Source: Clostridium_T sp040217795
Lineage (GTDB): Bacteria; Bacillota; Clostridia; Clostridiales; Clostridiaceae
Assembly: GCA_040217795.1 (NCBI GenBank)
Contig: JBEHWK010000040.1
Location: forward strand, 1 to 23,932
Direction: 5' to 3'
Length of the DNA stretch: 23,932 bases
The stretch's first letter is position 1, and each line of letters begins with the position of its first letter. The translations under genes and the position numbers were made by a program. The notes under the pieces were generated by a model. That model saw nothing but the letters and a program-made list of their open reading frames with translations. It was not told the origin of the DNA and ran no database searches. This document shows positions 8,539-14,743 of the stretch, one piece after another.

Positions 8539-8977
8539 AGATGAGTTAAGCAAAGAAAAAATGATTTCCGAGCATTTAAGTATATTTAAGAAAAATCTGC
8601 AAATAGAAATAGAAAAATCGTTAATGAGTGGAATTAGACGAATACAAAATGAAAACTTTGATATAATTTTATTAGATATGAGCTTACCATTGTATGATTT
8701 GAGTGGAGATGCTGACGAGATAAATGAGTTTGAGGCTTTTGCTGGAATTGATTTGTTGGAAGAACTATCTAGAATCAGATTTGAAGGAAAAGTAATTGTT
8801 ATTACAGCTTTTGATATTATTAAGGATGATGAAAAAAGATTAAGCTTACAGCAACTAGATGAACAAATGAGGAGAGATTATTCTAGTATTTATGTGGGAA
8901 GCATACATTATAATTCTTCTTCACTAGAATGGAGAAATGAACTTGATAAAATGTTATTGGGGGTTATCGATAATTGA
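8519..8977 (+). CDS. dtcB: DtcB-like stand-alone receiver protein, 152 aa
   Basis: A single receiver (REC) domain with no output domain. The acidic pocket is E7-D8-E9, the likely phosphoacceptor is D53 (IILLDMSLP), and the switch Thr is T96 (VIVITAFD). Aligned with the receiver of the next gene through the shared pattern Y-x-x-S-S-x-E-W, the position of the usual conserved Lys is H130 here. A loop of about 15 residues after D53 is longer than in typical receivers. In characterised Detocs systems DtcB acts as a phosphate buffer that keeps DtcC inactive without infection; the missing Lys fits a domain that accepts phosphate but does not signal in the normal way (my inference). Its start lies within dtcA behind GAGGAGGG at about 8506-8513, and its stop overlaps the dtcC start, so all three genes are translationally coupled. 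Confidence 0.85.
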   Translation: MKILFVEDELSKEKMISEHLSIFKKNLQIEIEKSLMSGIRRIQNENFDIILLDMSLPLYDLSGDADEINEFEAFAGIDLLEELSRIRFEGKVIVITAFDIIKDDEKRLSLQQLDEQMRRDYSSIYVGSIHYNSSSLEWRNELDKMLLGVIDN

Positions 8978-10212
8978 AAATATTAATTGTGGATGATGAA
9001 AGTAGAAAACTAAAGAGAATAAAAAGCATTATAAGGAGTATAGATGGCATTACAGAAGATAATATTATACATGTTCTTGACTTAAATTCTGCTAAAAAAG
9101 TGTTAGTTGAAAAAGAGATAGATTTAATGTTGTTAGATCTAAAGATTCCAGAATTGTTAGGAGAAGAATCTGAGCAAAATGAAATAGCTGGATTAGAATT
9201 TATTGATGAAATAATAGGGGTTGAAAAATACATTAAACCAAAAGATATAGTAATAATTACAGAGCATGATGAGTCATTAAAAACGTACAGTAATACTGAT
9301 AAGAATATCTCTTTTCCGGTTCTGAAATATGATGAATCATCTAAGGAATGGGAAAAAGTTATTGAGTCAAAAATAAAGTATGGTTTAATATGTAAAACAA
9401 ACAGAAAAATCGAGAACTTAATACATGACTTTGAAGTTGCCATTATAACAGCAGTAGAAGTTGAAACTGAAGCAGTAAGGCGTTTATATGAATCATGGGA
9501 AATGATACAAATAGAAAACGATCCAACAATTTATTATAAAAGTGAGTTCTATATTGGGGATAGGAAATGTAAGCTTGTAACTGCTCAGCAATCAGAAATG
9601 GGAATGGCAGCAGCAGCTACTTTATCAAGTAAAATCTTACAACATTTCAAGCCTCAATTTTTGATTATGGTAGGCATCGCAGCTGGAATTGGGGAAGGCA
9701 AAGATTTTGGAGATATTATTATAGCAAATGAAGCATGGAATTATAGTAGTGGTAAGTATGTTTGCGGGGGAAGTGGACAAGCATTATTAAATTTTTTACC
9801 TGAGCCTCAAAGAATTTCATTGAATAATAAGTTGCTAGGACAATTATCAATAGACTTTTCAGAAGTATTATTTAAAATTAAGAAAAGTTGGACAGATAAA
9901 ATAAATAATGAATTAAAAGTAATAATTGGACCTTTAGCTTGTGGGACTGCAGTTGTAGCAAATGGAGAAATCGTTGAACAATTGATAAAACCTCATTCAA
10001 GGAAAACTGTGGGATTAGATATGGAATCCTATGGGATGTTTTATGCAGTAAATAATGCAACGGGAGTAGATACAGTTCCTTTATGCATAAAATCGATATG
10101 CGATTTTGCAGATGCAAAAAAAGGTGATGGATTTCAGCGGTATGCAGCATATACTAGCTCTTCATTTACTAAGTATTTAATTGAAAATACACTTAAATTT
10201 TTAAGGAATTAA
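8974..10212 (+). CDS. dtcC: DtcC-like response regulator with ATP-nucleosidase-type effector domain, 412 aa
   Basis: Two domains are joined. Residues 1-140 are a receiver with D7-D8, phosphoacceptor D55 (LMLLDLKIP), T96 and K118, a full canonical set. Residues 153-410 have the nucleoside phosphorylase fold: the N-terminal strand FEVAIITAVEVETEAV (E162 or E164), the ribose-site strand MVGIAAGIGEGKDFGDI (232-248), the substrate-binding VGLDMESYG (D349-M350-E351), and the catalytic region KSICDFAD with D377 or D380. Such domains otherwise cleave MTA, SAH or nucleosides; in DtcC the reported activity is removal of adenine from ATP, starving the phage of energy. The fusion to a receiver and the dtcA-dtcB context make a housekeeping nucleosidase unlikely. 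It starts at TTG 8974, overlapping the dtcB stop by 4 bases, with GGGGG near 8959 as ribosome binding site; the weak start may limit the toxic product. Confidence 0.88.
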   Translation: MKILIVDDESRKLKRIKSIIRSIDGITEDNIIHVLDLNSAKKVLVEKEIDLMLLDLKIPELLGEESEQNEIAGLEFIDEIIGVEKYIKPKDIVIITEHDESLKTYSNTDKNISFPVLKYDESSKEWEKVIESKIKYGLICKTNRKIENLIHDFEVAIITAVEVETEAVRRLYESWEMIQIENDPTIYYKSEFYIGDRKCKLVTAQQSEMGMAAAATLSSKILQHFKPQFLIMVGIAAGIGEGKDFGDIIIANEAWNYSSGKYVCGGSGQALLNFLPEPQRISLNNKLLGQLSIDFSEVLFKIKKSWTDKINNELKVIIGPLACGTAVVANGEIVEQLIKPHSRKTVGLDMESYGMFYAVNNATGVDTVPLCIKSICDFADAKKGDGFQRYAAYTSSSFTKYLIENTLKFLRN

Positions 10213-10255
10213 GATAATTAATTTAAGTAAGTATTAATAATAATCGATATAATAT

Positions 10256-10299
10256 AAAAATACTTAACTGACACCATATGGTATTAGTTGGGTATTTTT
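10256..10299 (+). terminator. Terminator of the Detocs operon
   Basis: AAAAATAC (10256-10263) and AACT (10266-10269) pair with AGTT (10286-10289) and GGTATTTTT (10291-10299), giving a stem interrupted by small internal loops and ending in a T run. It lies 44 bases after the dtcC stop. Confidence 0.75.
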
Positions 10300-10372
10300 A
10301 TTAATCAATATTCGAATTTTTAAGTTTTATATTGGCATAAGCTGATGAAGCTTATAATCTAGCTTCAATAAC

Positions 10373-10507
10373 ATGAAACAAAGTTTGATCAATACGAATA
10401 TAAGGCACGATGCTGACCTGGATTCTGTAATTTATAAGGCAAGAGAACTTAATCCATCGTTTCCAGGAATTATTGATTTCTTTTGTTGGGAAATCGGATG
10501 CGCATAG
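10373..10507 (+). pseudogene. Short coding remnant, 44 codons
   Basis: An ATG at 10373 opens a frame with balanced, protein-like composition (LINTNIRHDADLDSVIYKAR, then ELNPSFPGIIDFFCWEIG) ending at TAG 10505. There is no ribosome binding site before it, and the sequence looks like an internal or C-terminal piece of a larger protein. The ending (FFCWEIG followed by Cys) faintly recalls the end of small DNA-repair or nuclease domains, but I cannot assign it. The rest of 10300-10594 shows no other gene. Confidence 0.3.
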
Positions 10508-10594
10508 AGCAGGCGAGATAATCCTAATCGCAATGAATGTATTATTCGAACTGACTGTAAAAGGATTTTATAGGATAAGGGGGTGTATTTTTAG

Positions 10595-11962
10595 ATGACT
10601 AAAAAGTGTATATATTGTGGATCTCTGGATAATTTATCTGAGTCCGATATTATACCAGATGCGTTAACAAATGCTCGAATACTTAATAAAAATGTTTGCA
10701 AAATTGAGCATAATAATAAGTTCAGCGATCTGTTTGAAAGCGAGGTAATAAATAAGCTTGCTTTTATTACAAATTCATTAGATATAAAATCAAGTAAGGG
10801 TAATCATTATCCTAGATATTCTGCTGTTATAATAATTGATGGAATTGAATATAAAGTGAAATATACAACAGAAACAGAGTTATTTAAAGGGAAAAAGATT
10901 AGGAGTGTTGATGGTAAAAAAATATTGGGGCCTATAGAAGATATCAAACGTATTGCACATAATGATGATTCCAAAGTAACAACGGTAGATCCAAATTCTT
11001 TAGAGATTGAGAAAGTTGTAAATATAAATATGGAAGTGTTTGTTAGTAATTCAATGTTTCGTCTTGTTGCAAAAATTGCATATGAATGGTATTGTTTGTT
11101 AAATGATATTAAGGACAAGTATTCTGATTTCGACGAGATTATAGAATTTATAACAGTTGGAAATCAATCAGAAATTGTTTCAATAATAGATGAAGAGGCA
11201 TTTTATAACCTTTTAAAAATACAAAGTTCTCATGGAAGTCACAATCTAATACTCTATATAGGAAAAGATAACGCAGTATATGCCGCTGTTAGTTTATTTG
11301 GAATTGCTGTGTATAAAGTTAAAATTTGCGATCATATACCATCCGGTTGTTTAATCAATTGTGCCTATTACGAATTATGCACAGACGGTAGTTGTAAGAA
11401 ACAATCTTTTGAATCACTTGAACAGTTATGCATTGATTTGCAAAATTCTTTTCAACCGATTAAATGCGGTTGTTTAACTGCTTTGATACCAGTAGATATG
11501 GGGGACACAATGATTATTACAAAATTGCTTTTGATAGAAGCAGCAAATATATTATCAAGAATTGAATCAGTTACATCAGAGAATGACCATATTGTAAAAT
11601 TAATAAAGAAAAATATGGAATCAATATTACAGGCATCACTTTTACATAAGAAATCACTCAAAAGATTTGTTAAAGAACACTTTAAAACATTCTCAGACGA
11701 AATTATTTTAAATCCTAATGGAAGTAATAAAAAGGATTTATTTCTATTCTATATCATTTATCTAGTGGGGAATAGTTCTTATGAAGAAATTGATATGGAG
11801 AAACTTTATAGTCTTGTCAAAGAAAAGCTGGGAATTCAACAAGGTAATGAATATGTTATTAATGAGGAATTATGTGAAAAAATAAAAAGTTTACTCTTAA
11901 ATGATAAGAATTATAGTGAAGTTTTGCATAAAGGGGCAAAAATGATTAATGATTGGAATTAA
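10595..11962 (+). CDS. Protein with HNH-like zinc-finger N-terminus, 455 aa, function unknown
   Basis: The first 50 residues look like a variant HNH nuclease motif: CIYC (C5, C8), then SESDIIPDAL, where HNH proteins usually have EHIIP or SHIIP, then NVCKIEHNNKF (C35, H39, N40, N41). The first catalytic His position appears to be Asp (D18), so nuclease activity is doubtful and the motif may only bind zinc. The remaining 400 residues are a mixed alpha/beta region with further Cys residues around 268-295 (DHIPSGCLINCAYYELC) and a helical C-terminus; I cannot name that part. No membrane segments are seen. The ATG follows GGGGG at 10579-10583 with a long spacing. A weak hairpin (11949-11956 with 11968-11975) spans the stop codon. 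Its place between Detocs and a SieB-like gene suggests a defence or mobile-element role, by association only. Confidence 0.75.
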   Translation: MTKKCIYCGSLDNLSESDIIPDALTNARILNKNVCKIEHNNKFSDLFESEVINKLAFITNSLDIKSSKGNHYPRYSAVIIIDGIEYKVKYTTETELFKGKKIRSVDGKKILGPIEDIKRIAHNDDSKVTTVDPNSLEIEKVVNINMEVFVSNSMFRLVAKIAYEWYCLLNDIKDKYSDFDEIIEFITVGNQSEIVSIIDEEAFYNLLKIQSSHGSHNLILYIGKDNAVYAAVSLFGIAVYKVKICDHIPSGCLINCAYYELCTDGSCKKQSFESLEQLCIDLQNSFQPIKCGCLTALIPVDMGDTMIITKLLLIEAANILSRIESVTSENDHIVKLIKKNMESILQASLLHKKSLKRFVKEHFKTFSDEIILNPNGSNKKDLFLFYIIYLVGNSSYEEIDMEKLYSLVKEKLGIQQGNEYVINEELCEKIKSLLLNDKNYSEVLHKGAKMINDWN

Positions 11963-12170
11963 CAAAACCAATCATATTTAAATCAACAATAACCACGTGG
12001 AAGAGTAGTCAGATTCCTGGCAGAAATACTCGGTATTATGCTTAAGTCCCATTAATCTATATATTTGTGATTTGTTAAAGGTGCAAGTGTGAACAGTCAG
12101 AAGGAAATCTCCAACAACAAAAAAGCATAAGAAAGTATAATCAATAGCTTACAATATTTTTAAAATAAAA

Positions 12171-12782
12171 TTAGAATGGACGATAATTAGAATACGGACC
12201 ATAAATTTCATCCATTTTTTTCTTCATTTCTGATTCAGCTTTTGCTTTAAATTGTTTGTATGCTTCTTCAAATGTTATAAGTAATTCATTATCTTTTTGA
12301 AGTTCGCTAATAACCCATGGCTGTAGCATATATGGGAAGCAAGCGTTATTTAGATCTGTAACCATATATTGATTTGTTGCTTTTCCAATCATCATGCTAT
12401 GTTCAAGAAAGTTTACTGCTCCGTCATGTAAAGGTAGTTCATCTGTATGATTATCTTCACAATATAAATCATATATTATGGTTTTTTGGTATATATCTAG
12501 GTTTTGTAATCTATTTTTTGCAGTCGCTTTGAATTTTTTCATTAAGAATATATTGTGAAAAAATTTTAAAAAAGCAACTAATGAGGTTATCAATAGAATT
12601 GAAAATGAAACAATAAAAACTAATCCAATAGCAAAGCCAAACTTATTTCTAAAATCGACCATGTACATTTTTTCGACTATAGCTTTTGGTAGAAATAGAA
12701 TCATTCCAGAAGCCAATGACAAAGCAGCCATTATTTTATTTGGTAATTTAAAAAAATCAGCAATATTAAAATCAAAAGTCAT
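12171..12782 (-). CDS. SieB-like superinfection exclusion membrane protein, 203 aa
   Basis: Layout and text fit the superinfection exclusion B (SieB) family: a short N-terminal segment (FNIADFFKLPNKI), a first membrane helix at about 16-32 (IMAALSLASGMILFLP), a second at about 49-73 (GFAIGLVFIVSFSILLITSL), then a soluble cytoplasmic domain with QKTIIYDLY and a charged C-terminal helix. In phages such as P22 and lambda, SieB proteins abort development of incoming phages. I start it at the ATG at 12780-12782, because GAGGAG lies seven bases before it; the in-frame ATG 15 bases further out would place that site inside the gene. It is the only gene on the minus strand in the left half, next to the attachment site. 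The 208 bases between its stop and the HNH-like gene hold no gene. Family assignment is from memory and moderately sure. Confidence 0.7.
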   Translation of the reverse strand: MTFDFNIADFFKLPNKIMAALSLASGMILFLPKAIVEKMYMVDFRNKFGFAIGLVFIVSFSILLITSLVAFLKFFHNIFLMKKFKATAKNRLQNLDIYQKTIIYDLYCEDNHTDELPLHDGAVNFLEHSMMIGKATNQYMVTDLNNACFPYMLQPWVISELQKDNELLITFEEAYKQFKAKAESEMKKKMDEIYGPYSNYRPF

Positions 12783-12813
12783 CTTTTCTCTCCTCATATA
12801 TTTGTATGGTTAA

Positions 12814-12819
12814 ATTATA
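12814..12819 (-). promoter_or_regulatory. Possible -10 element of the SieB-like gene
   Basis: On the minus strand TATAAT lies at 12819-12814, about 32 bases before the start codon. I see no good -35 hexamer 16-18 bp further upstream. Confidence 0.35.
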
Positions 12820-12928
12820 CCAAATGAGAAGTATTAAAGCTATGCCAATATGTTTAGATTAGAGTGATAAATAAGTTCAAGGAATAGGTTACCACAATGT
12901 AGTAATATTGGTTTGTTGCCCAATTTCG

Positions 12929-12977
12929 TAGTACCCATTGGGTACTATTTGGGTACTACAGACCTAAAATAGTACCC
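12929..12977. repeat. Four copies of TAGTACCC/GGGTACTA, candidate integrase arm sites
   Basis: TAGTACCC lies at 12929-12936 and 12970-12977; its complement GGGTACTA lies at 12940-12947 and 12951-12958. The first and third copies extend to a 9-base inverted repeat (GTAGTACCC and GGGTACTAC). The cluster is 93-141 bp inside the tRNA-Gln fragment at 13070. Tyrosine integrases bind such short repeats (arm sites) at this distance from the core; that role is inferred from position. Confidence 0.8.
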
Positions 12978-13007
12978 CAAAACACAAAAAAATAGGACAA
13001 GTTATAA

Positions 13008-13034
13008 TTAAAAACCCTTGACATATCAAGGGTT
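13008..13034 (-). terminator. Hairpin with T run on the minus strand near the junction
   Basis: AACCCTTGA (13013-13021) and TCAAGGGTT (13026-13034) form a perfect 9-bp stem with a 4-base loop. On the minus strand it is followed by five T residues (13010-13014), so it would stop leftward transcription. No leftward gene is seen between it and the tRNA genes; it may shield the island from reading across the junction, or be left from a lost gene. Confidence 0.5.
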
Positions 13035-13069
13035 GCCGTAATATAATAAAATTCGTGGAAAGAACCTGA

Positions 13070-13119
13070 ACGGACTCTGACTCCGTTATCCGAAGGTTCG
13101 AATCCTTCTACCCCAGCCA
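13070..13119 (+). other. tRNA-Gln(CTG) 3' fragment, probable attachment site (attR-type)
   Basis: The 50 bases are the 3' part of a tRNA-Gln gene: anticodon stem ACGGA (13070-13074) and TCCGT around loop CTCTGAC (anticodon CTG), a variable region, the T arm GAAGG-TTCGAAT-CCTTC, the 3' acceptor strand TACCCCA, discriminator G and encoded CCA (13117-13119). The 5' acceptor TGGGGTA and the D arm are absent; the bases upstream (GTGGAAAGAACCTGA) do not fit a tRNA. Elements that integrate into the 3' half of a tRNA gene leave exactly this kind of orphan copy at the far end. A 10-bp inverted repeat follows it (13119-13128 with 13144-13153). Confidence 0.85.
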
Positions 13120-13151
13120 ACATTATTTTAAATGTAATTTAATAAATAATG

Positions 13152-13180
13152 TTGACAAGTTATACAGGATGCTATATAAT
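13152..13180 (+). promoter_or_regulatory. Consensus promoter of the tRNA-Gly/tRNA-Lys genes
   Basis: TTGACA (13152-13157) and TATAAT (13175-13180), both exact consensus, are separated by 17 bp. Transcription would begin around 13187, a dozen bases before tRNA-Gly. If the tRNA-Gln gene upstream was split by an insertion, this promoter would keep the downstream tRNAs expressed. Confidence 0.9.
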
Positions 13181-13198
13181 AGTTCTTGTGTTAAAAAT

Positions 13199-13272
13199 GC
13201 GGGTGTAGCTCAATGGTAGAGCCCTAGCCTTCCAAGCTAGTTACGTGGGTTCGATTCCCATCACCCGCTCCA
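13199..13272 (+). tRNA. tRNA-Gly (anticodon TCC)
   Basis: The acceptor stem GCGGGTG pairs with CACCCGC (13262-13268), followed by discriminator T and encoded CCA. The anticodon arm CTAGC-CTTCCAA-GCTAG gives anticodon TCC, reading GGA and GGG. The D arm (AGCTCAATGGTAGAGC) and the T arm with TTCGATT are normal. It is 74 bases long and 6 bases before tRNA-Lys. Confidence 0.97.
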
Positions 13273-13278
13273 TATTAT

Positions 13279-13354
13279 GCATCATTAGCTCAGTTGGTAG
13301 AGCACCTGACTCTTAATCAGGGTGTCCCCGGTTCGATCCCGTGATGATGCACCA
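13279..13354 (+). tRNA. tRNA-Lys (anticodon CTT)
   Basis: The acceptor stem GCATCAT pairs with ATGATGC (13344-13350), followed by A and encoded CCA. The anticodon arm CCTGA-CTCTTAA-TCAGG gives anticodon CTT, reading AAG. The T stem (CCCGG/CCGTG) has one C-T mismatch, which is unusual but tolerable. A terminator follows at once. Confidence 0.96.
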
Positions 13355-13387
13355 AAAATGCTTTGAAAATATTCAAAGCATTTTTTT
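13354..13387 (+). terminator. Terminator of the tRNA operon
   Basis: ATGCTTTGAA (13358-13367) pairs with TTCAAAGCAT (13372-13381) around loop AATA, extended by A-T pairs and ended by seven T residues (13381-13387). Confidence 0.9.
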
Positions 13388-13428
13388 ATTGTATAAGAAA
13401 GTGTATTCTTTCTTATACAATAAAAAAA
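13381..13428. repeat. Perfect 21-bp inverted repeat
   Basis: The arm 13381-13401 (T7 then ATTGTATAAGAAAG) is the exact complement of 13408-13428, with a 6-base loop. It overlaps the T run of the tRNA terminator, so the two hairpins cannot form fully together. With A/T runs on both sides it could act as a terminator in both directions. Confidence 0.75.
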
Positions 13429-13474
13429 TGCAAGGGGAGCAGGGGAAGTTATGTTCCTTAGGGAAAGAACGATT

Positions 13475-13506
13475 ATACCCCAGGGGCGATTCCATCCCTG
13501 GGGTAT
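13475..13506 (-). terminator. Probable terminator of the polysaccharide deacetylase gene
   Basis: ATACCCCAGGG (13475-13485) pairs perfectly with CCCTGGGGTAT (13496-13506), an 11-bp G+C-rich stem 14 bases beyond the deacetylase stop. The following T run is poor. Confidence 0.6.
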
Positions 13507-13519
13507 TTGAATACAACTT

Positions 13520-14404
13520 CTATTTAACATTCAATAATGAAATGAATTTATTAATATCATAATTTCCTAAAACAACTTGTCTGTCAATGTTTAAAGGGTT
13601 ATCATTCAAGTCGGCAAAACCCCCGTTAATGTTAAAGGCTGTGGAATATCCGGATTCTTTTGCTGCCTTCTTTGAATTCTCGTTGAATTTTCCAAAAGGA
13701 TAGCAGAAAGCAGTTATTTTTGTTCCAAGAATATTTTCTAAAGCAGTTTTCGAATCCTGCATTATTTTCAACTGCTCTTCATATGTAAGTTTATCAAGCT
13801 GCTGGTGGTTAGTTGTATGAGAACCGAAGATTATTCCATTTTTGGACATATCAACCAGCTGATCAGCAGACATATAATAACCATCGTTTATTCCGTTTGT
13901 TATTATGAATATCGTTGCGTTAAGCCCTAAGTCCTTTAATATAGGATAAGCAATCTGGTAGTTATTCATATAGCCATCATCAATTGTAATGAGTACTGAG
14001 TGCTCTGGAATGGGTTTTTTGTTAAGTATAAAATCATTGAACTCATCCAAAGTAAGGGTAAAGTAACCGTTATCCTTTAAATACTGCATCTGTTCCCTGA
14101 ATTTTTTTTCTGAAATATATGTAACCTGTGAATCATCACCAAAGGCATGATAGCATAAAACAGGAATTCCAGCAGGAATAACCAGGTTCTTACCTGCAAA
14201 TCTATCTGCAGCAGCTGGTGCTTCAGCAGTGGTAGGGGTCTCAGTTCCATTACTATTTTCTTTTGAAGCATCAGATGAAGCTGATGGAGTATCTGTTGAG
14301 ATAGTTGTTAGTTTCTTGAACTTTATACCTCCATATATAGTCAGCGGAAGTGCAATTATTATCAATAAAATCAGGTAACCTATCATAATTTTCTTTGTTT
14401 TCAT
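13520..14404 (-). CDS. Membrane-anchored polysaccharide deacetylase (NodB domain, CE4), 294 aa
   Basis: It probably removes acetyl groups from an N-acetylated polysaccharide, in the cell wall or an extracellular polymer, outside the membrane. The N-terminus MKTKKIMIGY is followed by a hydrophobic segment at 7-25 (signal anchor), then a low-complexity Ser/Thr/Glu/Ala linker (about 35-70). The NodB domain runs from about 80 to 290: motif 1 is TIDDGY with D142 and D143, motif 2 is SHTTNH with metal ligands H196 and H200, and motif 3 is CYPFGKF (234-240). The order CYHAFGDD (84-91) then NodB resembles PgaB/IcaB-like and YheN-like enzymes; the true substrate cannot be read from the sequence. The ATG has AGGAGG seven bases upstream. 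It is transcribed alone toward the tRNA genes. Confidence 0.88.
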   Translation of the reverse strand: MKTKKIMIGYLILLIIIALPLTIYGGIKFKKLTTISTDTPSASSDASKENSNGTETPTTAEAPAAADRFAGKNLVIPAGIPVLCYHAFGDDSQVTYISEKKFREQMQYLKDNGYFTLTLDEFNDFILNKKPIPEHSVLITIDDGYMNNYQIAYPILKDLGLNATIFIITNGINDGYYMSADQLVDMSKNGIIFGSHTTNHQQLDKLTYEEQLKIMQDSKTALENILGTKITAFCYPFGKFNENSKKAAKESGYSTAFNINGGFADLNDNPLNIDRQVVLGNYDINKFISLLNVK

Positions 14405-14482
14405 TTAAAATACCTCCTAATTGTAATAACAAAATTATACCAAGAAATACAAAATTAATAAAGTTTATTAATTCCTTTATAG

Positions 14483-14677
14483 TTATCCACAAAAACTGTT
14501 GATTATATGTGTACAACTTGTTGATTAGGGTGTTAATAATAGACAAAAAGAGATAAACAGAGTGTTAATAATTAATGATAAGACAATAAATAGTGATGAA
14601 AATGATAGAAATAGGTATAAATTATCAAATAATGACGAATAATAAGATATTAAGGCTGTGGATAAAAGTGTGGATAA
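14483..14677. promoter_or_regulatory. Cluster of DnaA boxes in A+T-rich DNA
   Basis: Three perfect DnaA boxes are present: TTATCCACA at 14483-14491, and its complement TGTGGATAA at 14657-14665 and 14669-14677, the last two separated by 3 bp. Four related 9-mers of the same orientation lie between them: TGTTGATTA at 14497-14505 and 14519-14527, and TGTTAATAA at 14531-14539 and 14563-14571. The 340-bp region between the deacetylase gene and hydE holds no gene. It could bind DnaA as a titration or regulatory cluster; it is not next to dnaA or dnaN in this window. Confidence 0.65.
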
Positions 14678-14691
14678 TATGATTAAGATTA

Positions 14692-14737
14692 TTTAAAAAG
14701 GGTCTTGTCTCAAAAATTATTCTAAAACAAGGCCCTT
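14692..14737 (-). terminator. Terminator of hydE
   Basis: AAGGGTCTTGT (14698-14708) pairs with ACAAGGCCCTT (14727-14737) with one G-T pair and an 18-base loop. On the minus strand it is followed by T residues (complement of A at 14695-14699). It begins 7 bases after the hydE stop. Confidence 0.8.
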
Positions 14738-14743
14738 GAATCT

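Noticed and set aside
8974..10212. Housekeeping MTA/SAH nucleosidase
   Set aside because: The phosphorylase-fold domain is fused to a receiver and translationally coupled to a kinase and a second receiver, which does not fit a salvage enzyme.
13030..13119. Complete tRNA-Gln gene
   Set aside because: The 3' half is perfect, but no 5' acceptor strand or D arm can be found in the 40 bases upstream.
14483..14677. Chromosome origin oriC
   Set aside because: DnaA boxes are present, but no dnaA, dnaN, gyrase or other origin-linked genes are in the window; a DnaA cluster is the safer reading.
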